Source: Arsenicicoccus sp. oral taxon 190 (GTDB lineage Bacteria; Actinomycetota; Actinomycetes; Actinomycetales; Dermatophilaceae). Taken from it: a DNA stretch of 64,000 nucleotides. Location: the NCBI RefSeq assembly GCF_001189535.1, contig NZ_CP012070.1:2046001-2110000 (forward strand). The letters run 5' to 3'. Each line of letters starts with the position of its first letter. The stretch's first letter is position 1. The position numbers were made by a program, and so were the translations under genes. This document shows positions 36,166 to 45,393 of this stretch, in pieces. Under the pieces are notes generated by a model. The model had not been told where the DNA came from. It saw only the letters and a program-made list of their open reading frames with translations, and did not search any database.

Positions 36166-37445
36166 CGCTGGGCCGCCTGCTGCCGTCGACGCTGCAGCCG
36201 TCGCAGCAGGTCCTCCACGCTGGCCGCGTCCTGCCACCCGACGACGGGGACGCCGGCCCGCTCCAGCAGGTCGCGGGTGCGGTCCCGCTCCAGGGTGAGC
36301 AGCCGCCAGGCGGTCGCCTCGGAGTCGTCCTGGCACCGCATCTCGGTGGGGGCGACGTCGATGACGGCGACGTCGAGGCGCTGCCTCGCCAGCGCGGCCA
36401 CCGCGTCCACGACGACGGTGGACGTGAGCGGGGTCAGGACGAGCAGCAGCGACCCGGGTTGCAGCCCCAGGCGCAGCCGCTGCAGGTCGGGCTGGCGGTC
36501 GGTCGCCGGCGCGACCCGGGCCAGCGCCCCGAGCAGGCGTTGCAGGTGGCGGCGCCCGGAGCCGCCCGGGACCGGCTGGGAGTCGTCACCGAGCACCCGG
36601 AGCCCCACCCGGTCGCCGGCCGTGGTGAAGTGCCCCGCCACGTGCGCCGCCGCCTGCACGGCGGCCTCCACGCTGCTCGGCCGACGCGGGTCGCGGTGCG
36701 GGATGTCGCTCAGCACGTCGAGCAGCAGCACCACCTGGCTGTCCTGCTCGGCATACGTGGTCCGGACGTGGAGGGCGCCGGTGCGGGCCGAGGTGGGCCA
36801 GTGGACCCGCCGGATGCGGTCGCCGGGCCGGAAGGCCCGGATCTCGGCGAACTCGGCGCCCTCCCCGGGGCGGCGGGACACGTGTCGGCCGATGAGGTGC
36901 GCGGGGCGCAGCGCGTCCGACCGCACCGGCAGGCGACGCGGCGACGGCAGCCCCACGAGCTCGTGCTCGCCCAGCGGGAGGAGGCGGCTGACGTAACCAC
37001 CCCAGGTGGACGTCAGCCGCAGCTCCCCGCCACCGAGCTGGTGCCGTCCCCAGATCAGGGGGCGGACCGGCACGGAGAGCGTCGTGCGGCGGCCGGTGAG
37101 CGCCCGCACCAGGGCGCCGTGGCGGACCCCGGCCTCCACCCGTCGGCCGGGGTCCACGTCCAGGCCGCACACGTCGGCGGCCGGGTCGTGGTCCAGCGTC
37201 ACCACCACGGCGGTCTCGTTGCCCTCGCCCACCGTGGGCGTGGTGAGCGCGGTGACCACCCGTGTGTCGGCGGCCGGCCGCCGCAGCCGCGCCCACGTCG
37301 CCACGACGAGCAGCGGGAGCGCCACGACCAGCAGGTCCGGCCGGTGCGCGACCACGGCGAGCCCGGCCAGCAGGACACCGACGGTCGTGACCGTCACCTG
37401 GGTGGGGGTGAGGGCCCAGCCCGTATGCCGTGGACCGCTGCTCAC
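36162..37445 (-). CDS. DUF58 domain protein
   Basis: About 427 residues. Two hydrophobic helices lie near the N-terminus; the DUF58 signature is the region FRPGDRIRRVHWPTSARTG, followed by QVVLLLDV, which begins a von Willebrand A-like fold. DUF58 proteins are routine partners of MoxR ATPases. GTG at 37445 overlaps the moxR stop by 4 nt; GTG at 37448 is also possible. The order DUF4129 - small membrane gene - moxR - DUF58 - membrane gene is typical of actinobacterial MoxR operons. Confidence 0.88.
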   Translation of the reverse strand: MSSGPRHTGWALTPTQVTVTTVGVLLAGLAVVAHRPDLLVVALPLLVVATWARLRRPAADTRVVTALTTPTVGEGNETAVVVTLDHDPAADVCGLDVDPGRRVEAGVRHGALVRALTGRRTTLSVPVRPLIWGRHQLGGGELRLTSTWGGYVSRLLPLGEHELVGLPSPRRLPVRSDALRPAHLIGRHVSRRPGEGAEFAEIRAFRPGDRIRRVHWPTSARTGALHVRTTYAEQDSQVVLLLDVLSDIPHRDPRRPSSVEAAVQAAAHVAGHFTTAGDRVGLRVLGDDSQPVPGGSGRRHLQRLLGALARVAPATDRQPDLQRLRLGLQPGSLLLVLTPLTSTVVVDAVAALARQRLDVAVIDVAPTEMRCQDDSEATAWRLLTLERDRTRDLLERAGVPVVGWQDAASVEDLLRRLQRRRQQAAQR

Positions 37446-38440
37446 CACGCCCCCCGGTCGCCCCCTGCCGACGGCTCGAGGGCCGCCGGCGCGGGCACCG
37501 TCGTGAGCAGCGACGCCACCACCGAGTCACCCGAGACGTTGGTCATCCACAGCTCGGGGCGGATCGTGAGGCGGTGCCCGAGCGCGGCGACCGCCACGGC
37601 CTTGACGTCCTCGGGGGTGACGTAGTCGCGGCCCCGCACGACGGCGTGGGCGCGGGCCACCGTGACCAGGGCCAGCGAGCCGCGGGGCGAGCTGCCGATC
37701 TGCACGGACCCGTGGCTGCGGGTGGCGGCGGTCAGCGCGACGCAGTAGTCGACGATGCTGGGGTCGACGTCGACGGTCTCCACGGCCCGCTGGGCGGCGA
37801 GCAGCTCGCCGTCGCCGAGCACGTGCTCGACCGCCTGCTCCTCCCGCCGGCGCTGCAGCCGGCGGGTGACGACCTCGGCCTCCTGCTCGCCCGTGGGGTA
37901 GCCGAAGGACACGCGCAGCAGGAACCGGTCCAGCTGGGCCTCCGGGAGCGGGTAGGTCCCCTCGTGCTCGACCGGGTTGGCGGTCGCGAGGACGTGGAAC
38001 GGCGCCGGCAGCACGAAGGTGCGTCCCTCGACGGTGATCTGGCGCTCCTGCATCGCCTCGAGCAGCGCCGCCTGGGTCTTCGGCGGGGTGCGGTTGATCT
38101 CGTCGGCGAGGAGCAGCCCGGTGAAGAGCGGGCCCTCGCGGAACTCGAACTCGTGCGTGCTCTGGTTGTAGAGGAAGGACCCGGTCAGGTCGGAGGGGAG
38201 CAGGTCCGGGGTGAACTGCGCCCGCGTGAACTGCAGCCCCAGCGCCTGCGCGAAGGAGCGGGCTGCGAGGGTCTTGCCGAGCCCGGGGTAGTCCTCGAGC
38301 AGGACGTGACCGCCGGCGAGGATGCCCGCGAGCACCAGCTCGAGGGCATCCCGCTTGCCGACGACGGCCGTCTCGACGGCGTCCAGCAGTCGCCCCGTGA
38401 CGGCGGTGACCTGGGTGGGGCTCCAGGTGGTGTCGCTCAT
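37442..38440 (-). CDS. MoxR-family AAA+ ATPase
   Basis: A 332-residue AAA+ protein. Walker A is PGLGKT (52-57), Walker B is LLADEINR (near 112), and EAMQERQITVEG and FHVLATANPVEHEGTYPLPEAQLDRF are MoxR signatures (sensor I, arginine finger region). MoxR ATPases are chaperones that work with vWA/DUF58 proteins, often to mature enzymes or membrane complexes. The ATG overlaps the stop of the upstream gene by 4 nt. Confidence 0.94.
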   Translation of the reverse strand: MSDTTWSPTQVTAVTGRLLDAVETAVVGKRDALELVLAGILAGGHVLLEDYPGLGKTLAARSFAQALGLQFTRAQFTPDLLPSDLTGSFLYNQSTHEFEFREGPLFTGLLLADEINRTPPKTQAALLEAMQERQITVEGRTFVLPAPFHVLATANPVEHEGTYPLPEAQLDRFLLRVSFGYPTGEQEAEVVTRRLQRRREEQAVEHVLGDGELLAAQRAVETVDVDPSIVDYCVALTAATRSHGSVQIGSSPRGSLALVTVARAHAVVRGRDYVTPEDVKAVAVAALGHRLTIRPELWMTNVSGDSVVASLLTTVPAPAALEPSAGGDRGAW

Positions 38441-38916
38441 ATCTCCTCGATCCTCGAGACGATGGTGCGCAGGGCAGAGAGGCTGCGGGGCGCTGTGGTG
38501 GGGTCGTCGACGAAGGCCCGCAGCTCGGCGGGCAGCCGGGCGGTCGCGAGCTCGGGCTCGGTGTCGAGGTCGACGTCGTGACGGGTGCGCAGCCGGTGGC
38601 GGACCTGGTCGAGCAGCAGCGGCGCCAGCGTGCGCTCCCAGGTGCGGCCGTCCGCGAGGCCGTGGACCGCCCAGGACAGCGACGACAGCCGACGGTCGTG
38701 GGTCAGTGGTCCGCTGGTGCCCGTCGTGCGGGCCCACGGCGTGGGCGAGACGACGACCCGGTGGCGCGCGAGCCAGGTGGTGACGGCCACGAGGGCGATG
38801 GCGACGGGGGCGAGGACCGGGTGCAGCGGCCTCCCGATCAGGTCGGCGCCCACGAGCACCAGGGCCCCGACGAGCACCGTGGTCAGCACGGGCCGCAGCA
38901 GCGTCCTGGTCGTCAT
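38437..38916 (-). CDS. Small membrane protein in the MoxR operon
   Basis: A 159-residue protein with two hydrophobic helices near residues 8-27 and 32-48, then a soluble helical domain rich in Leu and Arg. It overlaps the genes on both sides by 4 nt (starts at 38916, ends at 38437), so it is translated with them. Genes of this size between DUF4129 and moxR are common in actinobacteria; function is unknown. Confidence 0.78.
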   Translation of the reverse strand: MTTRTLLRPVLTTVLVGALVLVGADLIGRPLHPVLAPVAIALVAVTTWLARHRVVVSPTPWARTTGTSGPLTHDRRLSSLSWAVHGLADGRTWERTLAPLLLDQVRHRLRTRHDVDLDTEPELATARLPAELRAFVDDPTTAPRSLSALRTIVSRIEEI

Positions 38917-39632
38917 ACGGTCTCCGCCGATCGCGAGGAGCCGGCGGCGCGGCGGGGGGAGAGCAGCGCGGCGTGGACCTGGTCGAGCGCGGCCGCTGCC
39001 CGGTCCCGGTCAACCTCGGTGAGCGGGTGGCGGGAGAACCTCGCCTCCCGGTAGGCCTCGGCGAGGGCGTCGACGGCGGGGGCGGGGACGGCGAGCTGGG
39101 TGAGGACCCGGCGGGCGAGCTCCGCCGGTGTCTCGGCGGGCCGGCGGGCCACGCCGGACGCGGCGACGAGTCGCTCCAGCTCGACCCAGCAGGCGACGAT
39201 GCCGTTGCGCGGGCTGCCCTGACCGAGCAGGGCGCGGTGGTCGACGGCCTGCTGCTCGTCCAGGACTGGGGCGGCGCCCACCTCGACGCCGAGCTCGGGC
39301 GCCGGCCCGGGGGCGGGCTCCCGCTGCCGCCACCACCGCAGGACGGCCCAGCCCACCAGCAGCGCCACGAGCACGGCCGCGAGCGTCCCGACCCAGGTGA
39401 GCACGGTGGTGAGCCAGAACAGGTCGGGCTGCGGCTGCGGGGGAGCGGAGCGGTGAGCCGCCCCGCGCATCGACTCCAGGGGGTCGGGCATCGGCGGCAC
39501 GATGTCTCGGTCTCCCGCGCGCGTCGGCCGGCTGCCGACGAATCCGGGACCCGCCACGGCACCCCACACCAGCAGCACGGCCAGCAGCGCGAGGGCGGCC
39601 CCGGCCACGAGGCTGCGGCGGCGCACGGTCAT
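38913..39632 (-). CDS. DUF4129 domain membrane protein, first gene of the MoxR operon
   Basis: A 239-residue protein. An N-terminal hydrophobic helix (about residues 8-28) acts as signal anchor, a second helix (about 75-100) crosses the membrane, and the cytoplasmic C-terminal part has CWVELERLVAASGV... RPAETPAELARRVL, the DUF4129 pattern. ATG at 39632 follows GGAGG. The 89-bp gap to the divergent gene at 39722 must hold both promoters. Confidence 0.85.
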   Translation of the reverse strand: MTVRRRSLVAGAALALLAVLLVWGAVAGPGFVGSRPTRAGDRDIVPPMPDPLESMRGAAHRSAPPQPQPDLFWLTTVLTWVGTLAAVLVALLVGWAVLRWWRQREPAPGPAPELGVEVGAAPVLDEQQAVDHRALLGQGSPRNGIVACWVELERLVAASGVARRPAETPAELARRVLTQLAVPAPAVDALAEAYREARFSRHPLTEVDRDRAAAALDQVHAALLSPRRAAGSSRSAETV

Positions 39633-39721
39633 GGTCCACCTCCCCGGACGTCGTCGACCTGGCCGCATCCTGTCATGGCTCTGGTGTGGTGGGGGACGCC
39701 GCCCCGTGGTGAGGTGGTCCC

Positions 39722-40309
39722 ATGACGGTCCGCTTCGTCCTGCGCCGTGGTGGCCCGGCGCCGCAGCAGTCCACGACCACCACCTGCGGCTCCTCGTGCC
39801 TGGTCGTCGCCCGGATGCTCGCGGACCCGCGCTACGCCGGGCAGGTGCACGAGCGCGGGTTCGGCGTCGAGGAGCTCGCGGTCCGCGCCCGCACCAACCG
39901 GTTGCACCCCTCCGCGCTGCGGCTGCAGCTGCCCTGGCCGCGCGCCCTCGGCACGCCGCCGTGGGGAGCCGCCCTGGAGCTGGCGCGGGGGCTGCGGCTG
40001 CCGCGCCGGTCGGTGGGCTGGCGGGTGGTGCGCTGGTCCTCGCGCGCGGCCCGTGCCGCGCTCGTGGAGCGCTTGTCCTCGCAGGTCACCTCCGCGAGCC
40101 CGGTCCTGCTGTATGTCGGGAGCCGGCTCCTGCCTCGCCACGTGACGCTGCTCCTCCCGGCGGCCGACGGCGACGGGCTCGACGTCTACGAGCCGTCCGC
40201 GGGGGTCGTCGAGCAGCTGGACCTGGCCGGGCTGGTGGCCGGGCGGGTGGACCTGGGTGGCTGGCGCACGCCGTGGCTCGTCGTCGGCCCGCGTGAGGTG
40301 ATCGGGTGA
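39722..40309 (+). CDS. Peptidase C39-like family protein
   Basis: A 195-residue protein. QQSTTTTCGSSCLVVAR places a Cys (Cys22 or Cys26) in the papain-like position of C39 proteases; RHVTLLLP gives His140, and DVYEPSAG a following acidic/Pro motif. This Cys-His arrangement fits C39-like cysteine peptidases or their inactive relatives. It has no transporter domain or signal peptide. It is divergent from the MoxR operon and its stop overlaps the next GTG (GTGA). Substrate unknown. Confidence 0.65.
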   Translation: MTVRFVLRRGGPAPQQSTTTTCGSSCLVVARMLADPRYAGQVHERGFGVEELAVRARTNRLHPSALRLQLPWPRALGTPPWGAALELARGLRLPRRSVGWRVVRWSSRAARAALVERLSSQVTSASPVLLYVGSRLLPRHVTLLLPAADGDGLDVYEPSAGVVEQLDLAGLVAGRVDLGGWRTPWLVVGPREVIG

Positions 40310-41836
40310 CGGGCGCCGGTCTCGGGCTGGACCCGCGCACGCCGGTGGTGATCGGCGTGGGGGAGTGGTCCGAGCGGCTCGCGGAGCCGGGCTACGCCGC
40401 GCTGTCCCCGGTGGGCCTGGCCGCCCGCGCCGTGGAGGCGGCGCTGGCGGACTGCGCGCCCCGCGCCGGGCTCGCGGCGCTGCGCCGCGCGGTGCAGGTC
40501 GTGGCCGACGTCCCGCAGTTCGAGGTGTCCACCCCGGATGCCGTTGCCCCGCTGGGACGCTCGGACAACGTCCCGCGCTCGGTCGCCGCGCGGACGGGCC
40601 TGTCGCCCCGCCGGGCGGTCACCGCCCTCGCGGGCGGGCAGGGGCCGCAGCAGCTCGTGACCGAGCTGTGCGCCACCGTGGCCCGTGGTGACGCGGACGC
40701 CGTGGTGGCCTGCGGGGCCGAGGCTCTCTCGACGGTCCGGCACCTGCTGACCCGGCCGGCCGCGCAGCGGCCCGACTGGTCCGAATCCGTCGGTGGGCAG
40801 CGGGAGTTCCGTGGCTACGGGCTGGAGGGGCTGGTCGAGGTCGACGCCTCCGGGCACCTGGACGCCCCCACCACCTACGCGCTGCTCGAGCGGGCGCGCC
40901 AGCAGCGTCTCGCGCGCGACGAGGGCGTCGACGACGCCGACTACCGGCGGTCGATGAGTGAGCTGTTCGCGCCGTTCACGCCGGTGGCCGCCGCCAACCC
41001 GCACGCCGCGCTGCGCGAGATCCTTTCCGCCGCAGACCTGCTCGCGGTCACGGAGCGCAATCGCCTGGTGGCGGAGCCCTATCCGAAGCTGCTCGTGGCG
41101 CGTGACTTCGTCAACCAGGGCGCCGCGGTCGTCGTGTGCTCCCTCGAGCGAGCCATGAGTCTCGGTGTGCCGCAAGATCGTTGGGTCTTCCTGCACGGGC
41201 ATTGCGACACCGTGGAGAAGGCGCTGCTCGCACCCCGACCTCGGTGCCTACCCCGCCGGCGTCGCCGCCGCCCGGTCCGCCCTGGAGGTGGCGGGCGCCG
41301 GGCTGGACGAGGTGCGCCACCTCGACCTCTACTCCTGCTTCCCGATCGCGGTGTCTGCGGTCTGCGACGGTCTCGGCCTGGCGCCGGACGACCCGCGGGG
41401 CCTCACGCTGACCGGCGGGCTCCCCTACTTCGGCGGTCCCGGCAACGACTACGCCATGCACGCGATCGCCAGCGCCGTGCGCCGGCTGCGATGCACCCCC
41501 GGCGACTTCGCGCTGACGACCGGCAACGGCGGTGTCCTGTCGAAGTACTCGGTCGGGGTGTGGTCCACCGTGCCCCGCGCCTGGCGCCCGGGGGAGTCCG
41601 CGCTGGTGCAGCGACGGCTCGACGCCGTGCCCGGCGTGCCGGTGGCCGCCGGGAGCGGTGGCTCGGCCGGGGGCCGGGGCGGCGGCATACGAGATCGGTT
41701 GGTGACGTGGACGATCACCCACGCCAGGGACGGCTCGCGCCGGGCCACGCTGGTCGAGCGGGACGCCGCCGGCGCGCGGTCGCTCAGGCGCACCGACGAC
41801 CCCGACGTGCTGGCGGAGCTGGGCGCTGCGCAGTGA
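40306..41836 (+). pseudogene. Thiolase-like protein (TLP1 type), interrupted by a frameshift
   Basis: The first ~307 codons read well in the frame from GTG 40306 up to RWVFLHGHCDTVEKALLA, then become arginine-rich nonsense. From about 41230 the conserved sequence continues in another frame (HPDLGAYPAGVAAARS ... DLYSCFPIAVS ... to the stop at 41836). Insertion of one C near 41226-41230 would restore one ~510-residue protein. It resembles mycobacterial SCP2-thiolase-like protein type 1: GGQGPQQLV stands where a true thiolase has its nucleophile Cys, and an extra C-terminal domain follows. Either a recent pseudogene or a sequencing error. Confidence 0.78.
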
Positions 41837-41854
41837 CCCGCGTGGCGTCGGCGG

Positions 41855-42637
41855 GTGGGAGGATGCGCGCATGCCCGAGCTGCCGACCTCGAGGGGTACC
41901 GCCGGCTGCTCGCGCGCACGCTGACCGGTGGCCCGGTGACCGGGGTGACGGTCGCCGACCCCCGCGTGGTGCACGGCGGTGATTTCGCCGCCACACTTGT
42001 CGGCCGCACCGTGACCGACGTGCTCCGGCACGGCAAGTGGCTCACGATCCGGCTCCCCGGGCCGGAGGTGGTGCTGCTGCACCTGGGGATGACGGGCGGC
42101 CTCGTGCTGGTGGCGGACGCCGCCCCGGTCCGGTTCGAGCGGCTGCGGATCCACGCGCCCGGAGGCACGGTGGCCCTGCACGACCGACGGCGCCTCGGGG
42201 GTGCCTGGGTCGTGCCGGGGCAGGACGCCGAGCAGGTCACCGGGCCGCTCGGTCCCGACGCCCTGGGGATCCGGGACGCGGTGCTGGGTGACCTGCTGCG
42301 CTCGGGGCGCCGCCCGCTCAAGACGCTGCTCGTGGACCAGGCCGTGCTCGCCGGGCTCGGCAACACGCTCAGCGACGAGCTGCTCTGGGCCGCCCGCCTG
42401 GACCCCCGGCGGCGCGGCAGTACGCTGACCGACGACGAGGTGGCCGAGCTGGGCGACCGGTTGCGCGAGATCCTGCGCAAGAGCGTCCGGGCAGGCCACA
42501 TCCCGCGCACCCGAGGGTGGCTCGCGAGCCAGCGCGCGAGCGAGGCGCCGGTGTGCCCGCGCTGCGGCGCGGCGCTGGTCCGGCTGCCCGTCGGTGGTCG
42601 ACGCGCCCTCACCTGTCCGCAATGCCAGGCGGCCTGA
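41855..42637 (+). CDS. Formamidopyrimidine-DNA glycosylase (Fpg/Nei family), N-terminus frameshifted
   Basis: The frame 41855-42637 gives DLEGYRRLLARTL onwards, an Fpg/Nei core with helix-two-turn-helix (LLVDQAVLAGLGNTLSDELL) and a zinc finger (CPRC... CPQC) at the end. The expected start is ATG at 41871, which encodes MPELP in a different frame, and one C is missing after it (CTGCC-GACCTCGAG). The N-terminal Pro and Glu are the catalytic residues of this family, so the open frame alone would give a protein without its active site. A restored gene would run 41871-42637. Either sequencing error or inactivation. Confidence 0.75.
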   Translation: MGGCAHARAADLEGYRRLLARTLTGGPVTGVTVADPRVVHGGDFAATLVGRTVTDVLRHGKWLTIRLPGPEVVLLHLGMTGGLVLVADAAPVRFERLRIHAPGGTVALHDRRRLGGAWVVPGQDAEQVTGPLGPDALGIRDAVLGDLLRSGRRPLKTLLVDQAVLAGLGNTLSDELLWAARLDPRRRGSTLTDDEVAELGDRLREILRKSVRAGHIPRTRGWLASQRASEAPVCPRCGAALVRLPVGGRRALTCPQCQAA

Positions 42638-42652
42638 CGTCTCGGTCCCGGG

Positions 42653-45295
42653 TCAGGCCTTGACGCGCTTCTCCGCGGGGATCAGCTCGACCTCGGAGAC
42701 GCCCAGAGCCTCGCCCTCGGCATAGGTCAGCCCGCTGATGTTGCCGGTCGCGCGCAGGTCGGCCTCGGCCTGCTGCAGCTGCTCGACCTGGGCGGCAGGC
42801 GCCGTCAGGGTCATCGCGGTGATCTCGCTGCGCATGCCGACCTTGGCCTCGGACTTGGCCTTGCGCACCCCGATCAGCGCCGCCGAGACGGTGTCGAGCA
42901 GGGACGGGTCGCCCTCGGCTGCAACCAATCCCAGCTCGTCGCGGGTCGGCCAGGGCTGACGGTGTACCGTCCCCTCCCGGAACCAGCTCCACACCTCCTC
43001 GGTGGCGTAGACCAGCACCGGGGCGAAGAGCCGCAGCAGCACGTCGAGCGCGATCCGCAGCGCCGCCCGGGCCGACGCCGCGGCAGCGTCGCCGCGCCCG
43101 CCGTGCGCCCGGTCCTTGACCAGCTCGATGTAGTCGTCGCAGAAGGTCCAGAAGAAGGTCTCGGTGACCTCGAGGGCGCGGGTGTAGTCCATGGCCTCGT
43201 AGCCCTTGCCCGCGGCGTCGACGACCTCGGCGAGGGACGCGAGCATCGCCCGGTCCAGCGGCTCGGTCACCTGCTCCGCGAGGTCGCCAGACACCTCGCC
43301 GAAGCCCAGCGCGAACTTCGAGGCGTTGAGCAGCTTGATCGCGAGGCGACGCCCGACCTTCATCTGCGCCTCGTCGAGGGCGGTGTCGGTGCCGAGGCGA
43401 GCGGCCGCGGCCCAGTAGCGGATCGCGTCGGTGCCGTGCTGCTGCAGCATCTCCTTGGGCGTGGTCGCGTTGCCCTTGGACTTGGACATCTTCTTGCGGT
43501 CGGGGTCCAGGATCCAGCCGTTGATCGTGGCGTCGGTCCAGGGCAGCGACCCGTGCTCCAGGTGGGCCCGCACCACCGTGGCGAAGAGCCAGGTGCGGAT
43601 GATGTCGTGGCCCTGCGGACGCTGGTCGAAGGGGAAGATCTTGGCGAAGAGCTCGGGGTCCGAGCCCTGCCCGCCCGCGCGCCAGCCCGCCGCGATCTGC
43701 GGCGTCAGGGAGGACGTGGCCCAGGTGTCCATGACGTCCGCGTCGCCGACGAAGCCCCCGGCCTGCCCGCGCTGGGACTCGTCATACCCGGGAGCGGCCT
43801 GCGACGCCGGGTCCACCGGCAGCTGGTCCTCGGACGGCACGATCCGCTCGTCCCAGAGGACCTCGCCCTGCTCGTCCACGTGGTACCACACGGGGATCGG
43901 CACGCCGAAGAACCGCTGCCGGGAGATCAGCCAGTCGCCGTTGAGCCCGCCGACCCAGTTGTCGTAGCGGGAGCGCATGTAGGACGGGTGGAAGTCGAGC
44001 TCGCGACCTCGGGCCCGCATCGCCTCGCGCAGCTCCTCGTCGCGCCCGCCGTTGCGGATGTACCACTGGCGCGACGTGACGATCTCCAGCGGCTTGTCGC
44101 CCTTCTCGAAGAAGTTGGCCTTGCGCTGGGTCTTCTTCGGCTCGCCGTCCAGGTCACCCGACTCGCGCAGCGCCGCGACGACGGCCTCGCGCGCCGAGTG
44201 CGTCGTCTTGGTCGCCATCTCGGCGAAGATGCTGCGCCCGCCCTCCGTCGTGATCCACTCGGGCGTCTCGGCCTGGATGCGACCGTTGCGGGTGATGATC
44301 GAACGCGTCGGCAGCTGCAGCTCGCGCCACCACTGCACGTCCGTCAGGTCGCCGAAGGTGCAGCACATGGCGATACCGGCACCCTTGTCCATCTCGGCGG
44401 CCGGGTGGGCGAGCACGGGCACCTCGACCCCGAAGAGCGGCGACCGGACCGACATACCGAGAAGGCCCTGGTAGCGCTCGTCGTCCGGGTGCGCGATCAG
44501 CGCGACGCACGCGGGGAGCAGCTCGGGACGGGTGGTCTCGATGTAGACCGGCTCGCCAGAGCCCTCCTCGCCGGCGTGGAAGGCGACCCGGTGGTAGGCG
44601 CCCGGGTAGTCGCGCGCCTCCAGCTCGGCCTGCGCGACCGCGGACTGGAAGGTCACGTCCCAGAGCCCCGGCGCCTCCGCCTGGTAGGCCTCGCCGCGGG
44701 CCAGGTTGCGCAGGAAGGCCTGCTGCGCGGTGGCGCGGGAGTGGTCGTCGATGGTGCGGTACTGCACGTCCCAGTCGAGGGACAGCCCCAGGTAGCGGAA
44801 GGTGTCCTCGAAGGTCACCTCGTCCTTGACGGTGAGGATGTCGCACAGCTCGATGAAGTTCTGCCGGCTGATCGGCACCTGGTCGGCCGCCTTGACGGAC
44901 TTCCCGTCGGCGCCCTCCTGCGGCGGCCGGAAACCCTCCACGTAGGGCAGGGTCGCGTCGCCGCGCACGCCGTAGTAGTTCTGGACGCGCCGCTCGGTCG
45001 GCAGGCCGTTGTCGTCCCACCCGATCGGGTAGAACACCTCGTGCCCCGTCATCCGCTTGTAGCGCGCGATGCAGTCGGCCTGCGTGTAGCCGAAGACGTG
45101 CCCGATGTGCAGCGACCCCGACGCGGTGGGCGGGGGCGTGTCGATCGCCCAGACCTGCTCGCGGGGCAGGTCCATCGCCCGTGCCCGGTCGAAGCGGTAG
45201 GTGCCCTGGTCACGCCATACCTGCAGCCACTTGTCCTCCAGGCCGTCGAGCGACGGCTTGTCCGGGACGTGGGTGCGTGGCGTGTCAGTGGTCAT
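42653..45295 (-). CDS. valS: Valyl-tRNA synthetase, archaeal-like form
   Basis: An 880-residue class Ia synthetase that charges tRNA-Val. HIGH motif: SGSLHIGHVFGY; KMSKS motif: KKMSKSKGN. The zinc/editing region has GWDDNGLPTERRVQ where common bacterial ValS has GTDHAGIATQ; the former is the archaeal-like form also known from some bacteria. There is no long C-terminal coiled coil. It is alone here, not next to folC as in many actinobacteria. ATG at 45295 starts MTTDTPRTHVPDKPSLDGLEDKW. Confidence 0.95.
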   Translation of the reverse strand: MTTDTPRTHVPDKPSLDGLEDKWLQVWRDQGTYRFDRARAMDLPREQVWAIDTPPPTASGSLHIGHVFGYTQADCIARYKRMTGHEVFYPIGWDDNGLPTERRVQNYYGVRGDATLPYVEGFRPPQEGADGKSVKAADQVPISRQNFIELCDILTVKDEVTFEDTFRYLGLSLDWDVQYRTIDDHSRATAQQAFLRNLARGEAYQAEAPGLWDVTFQSAVAQAELEARDYPGAYHRVAFHAGEEGSGEPVYIETTRPELLPACVALIAHPDDERYQGLLGMSVRSPLFGVEVPVLAHPAAEMDKGAGIAMCCTFGDLTDVQWWRELQLPTRSIITRNGRIQAETPEWITTEGGRSIFAEMATKTTHSAREAVVAALRESGDLDGEPKKTQRKANFFEKGDKPLEIVTSRQWYIRNGGRDEELREAMRARGRELDFHPSYMRSRYDNWVGGLNGDWLISRQRFFGVPIPVWYHVDEQGEVLWDERIVPSEDQLPVDPASQAAPGYDESQRGQAGGFVGDADVMDTWATSSLTPQIAAGWRAGGQGSDPELFAKIFPFDQRPQGHDIIRTWLFATVVRAHLEHGSLPWTDATINGWILDPDRKKMSKSKGNATTPKEMLQQHGTDAIRYWAAAARLGTDTALDEAQMKVGRRLAIKLLNASKFALGFGEVSGDLAEQVTEPLDRAMLASLAEVVDAAGKGYEAMDYTRALEVTETFFWTFCDDYIELVKDRAHGGRGDAAAASARAALRIALDVLLRLFAPVLVYATEEVWSWFREGTVHRQPWPTRDELGLVAAEGDPSLLDTVSAALIGVRKAKSEAKVGMRSEITAMTLTAPAAQVEQLQQAEADLRATGNISGLTYAEGEALGVSEVELIPAEKRVKA

Positions 45296-45393
45296 GCGCG
45301 GATTCTCCCAGACCGCGAGACCGCGTCGCCAATCCGTATGCCGTCGCCCGGGTCACCTCCCGACCAGGGTGACCCGCCGGTAGGGTCTGCCCC

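Noticed and set aside
41220..41236. Programmed frameshift in the thiolase-like gene
   Set aside because: No slippery heptamer or downstream pseudoknot signal seen, and the family is not known for frameshifting; error or decay is simpler.
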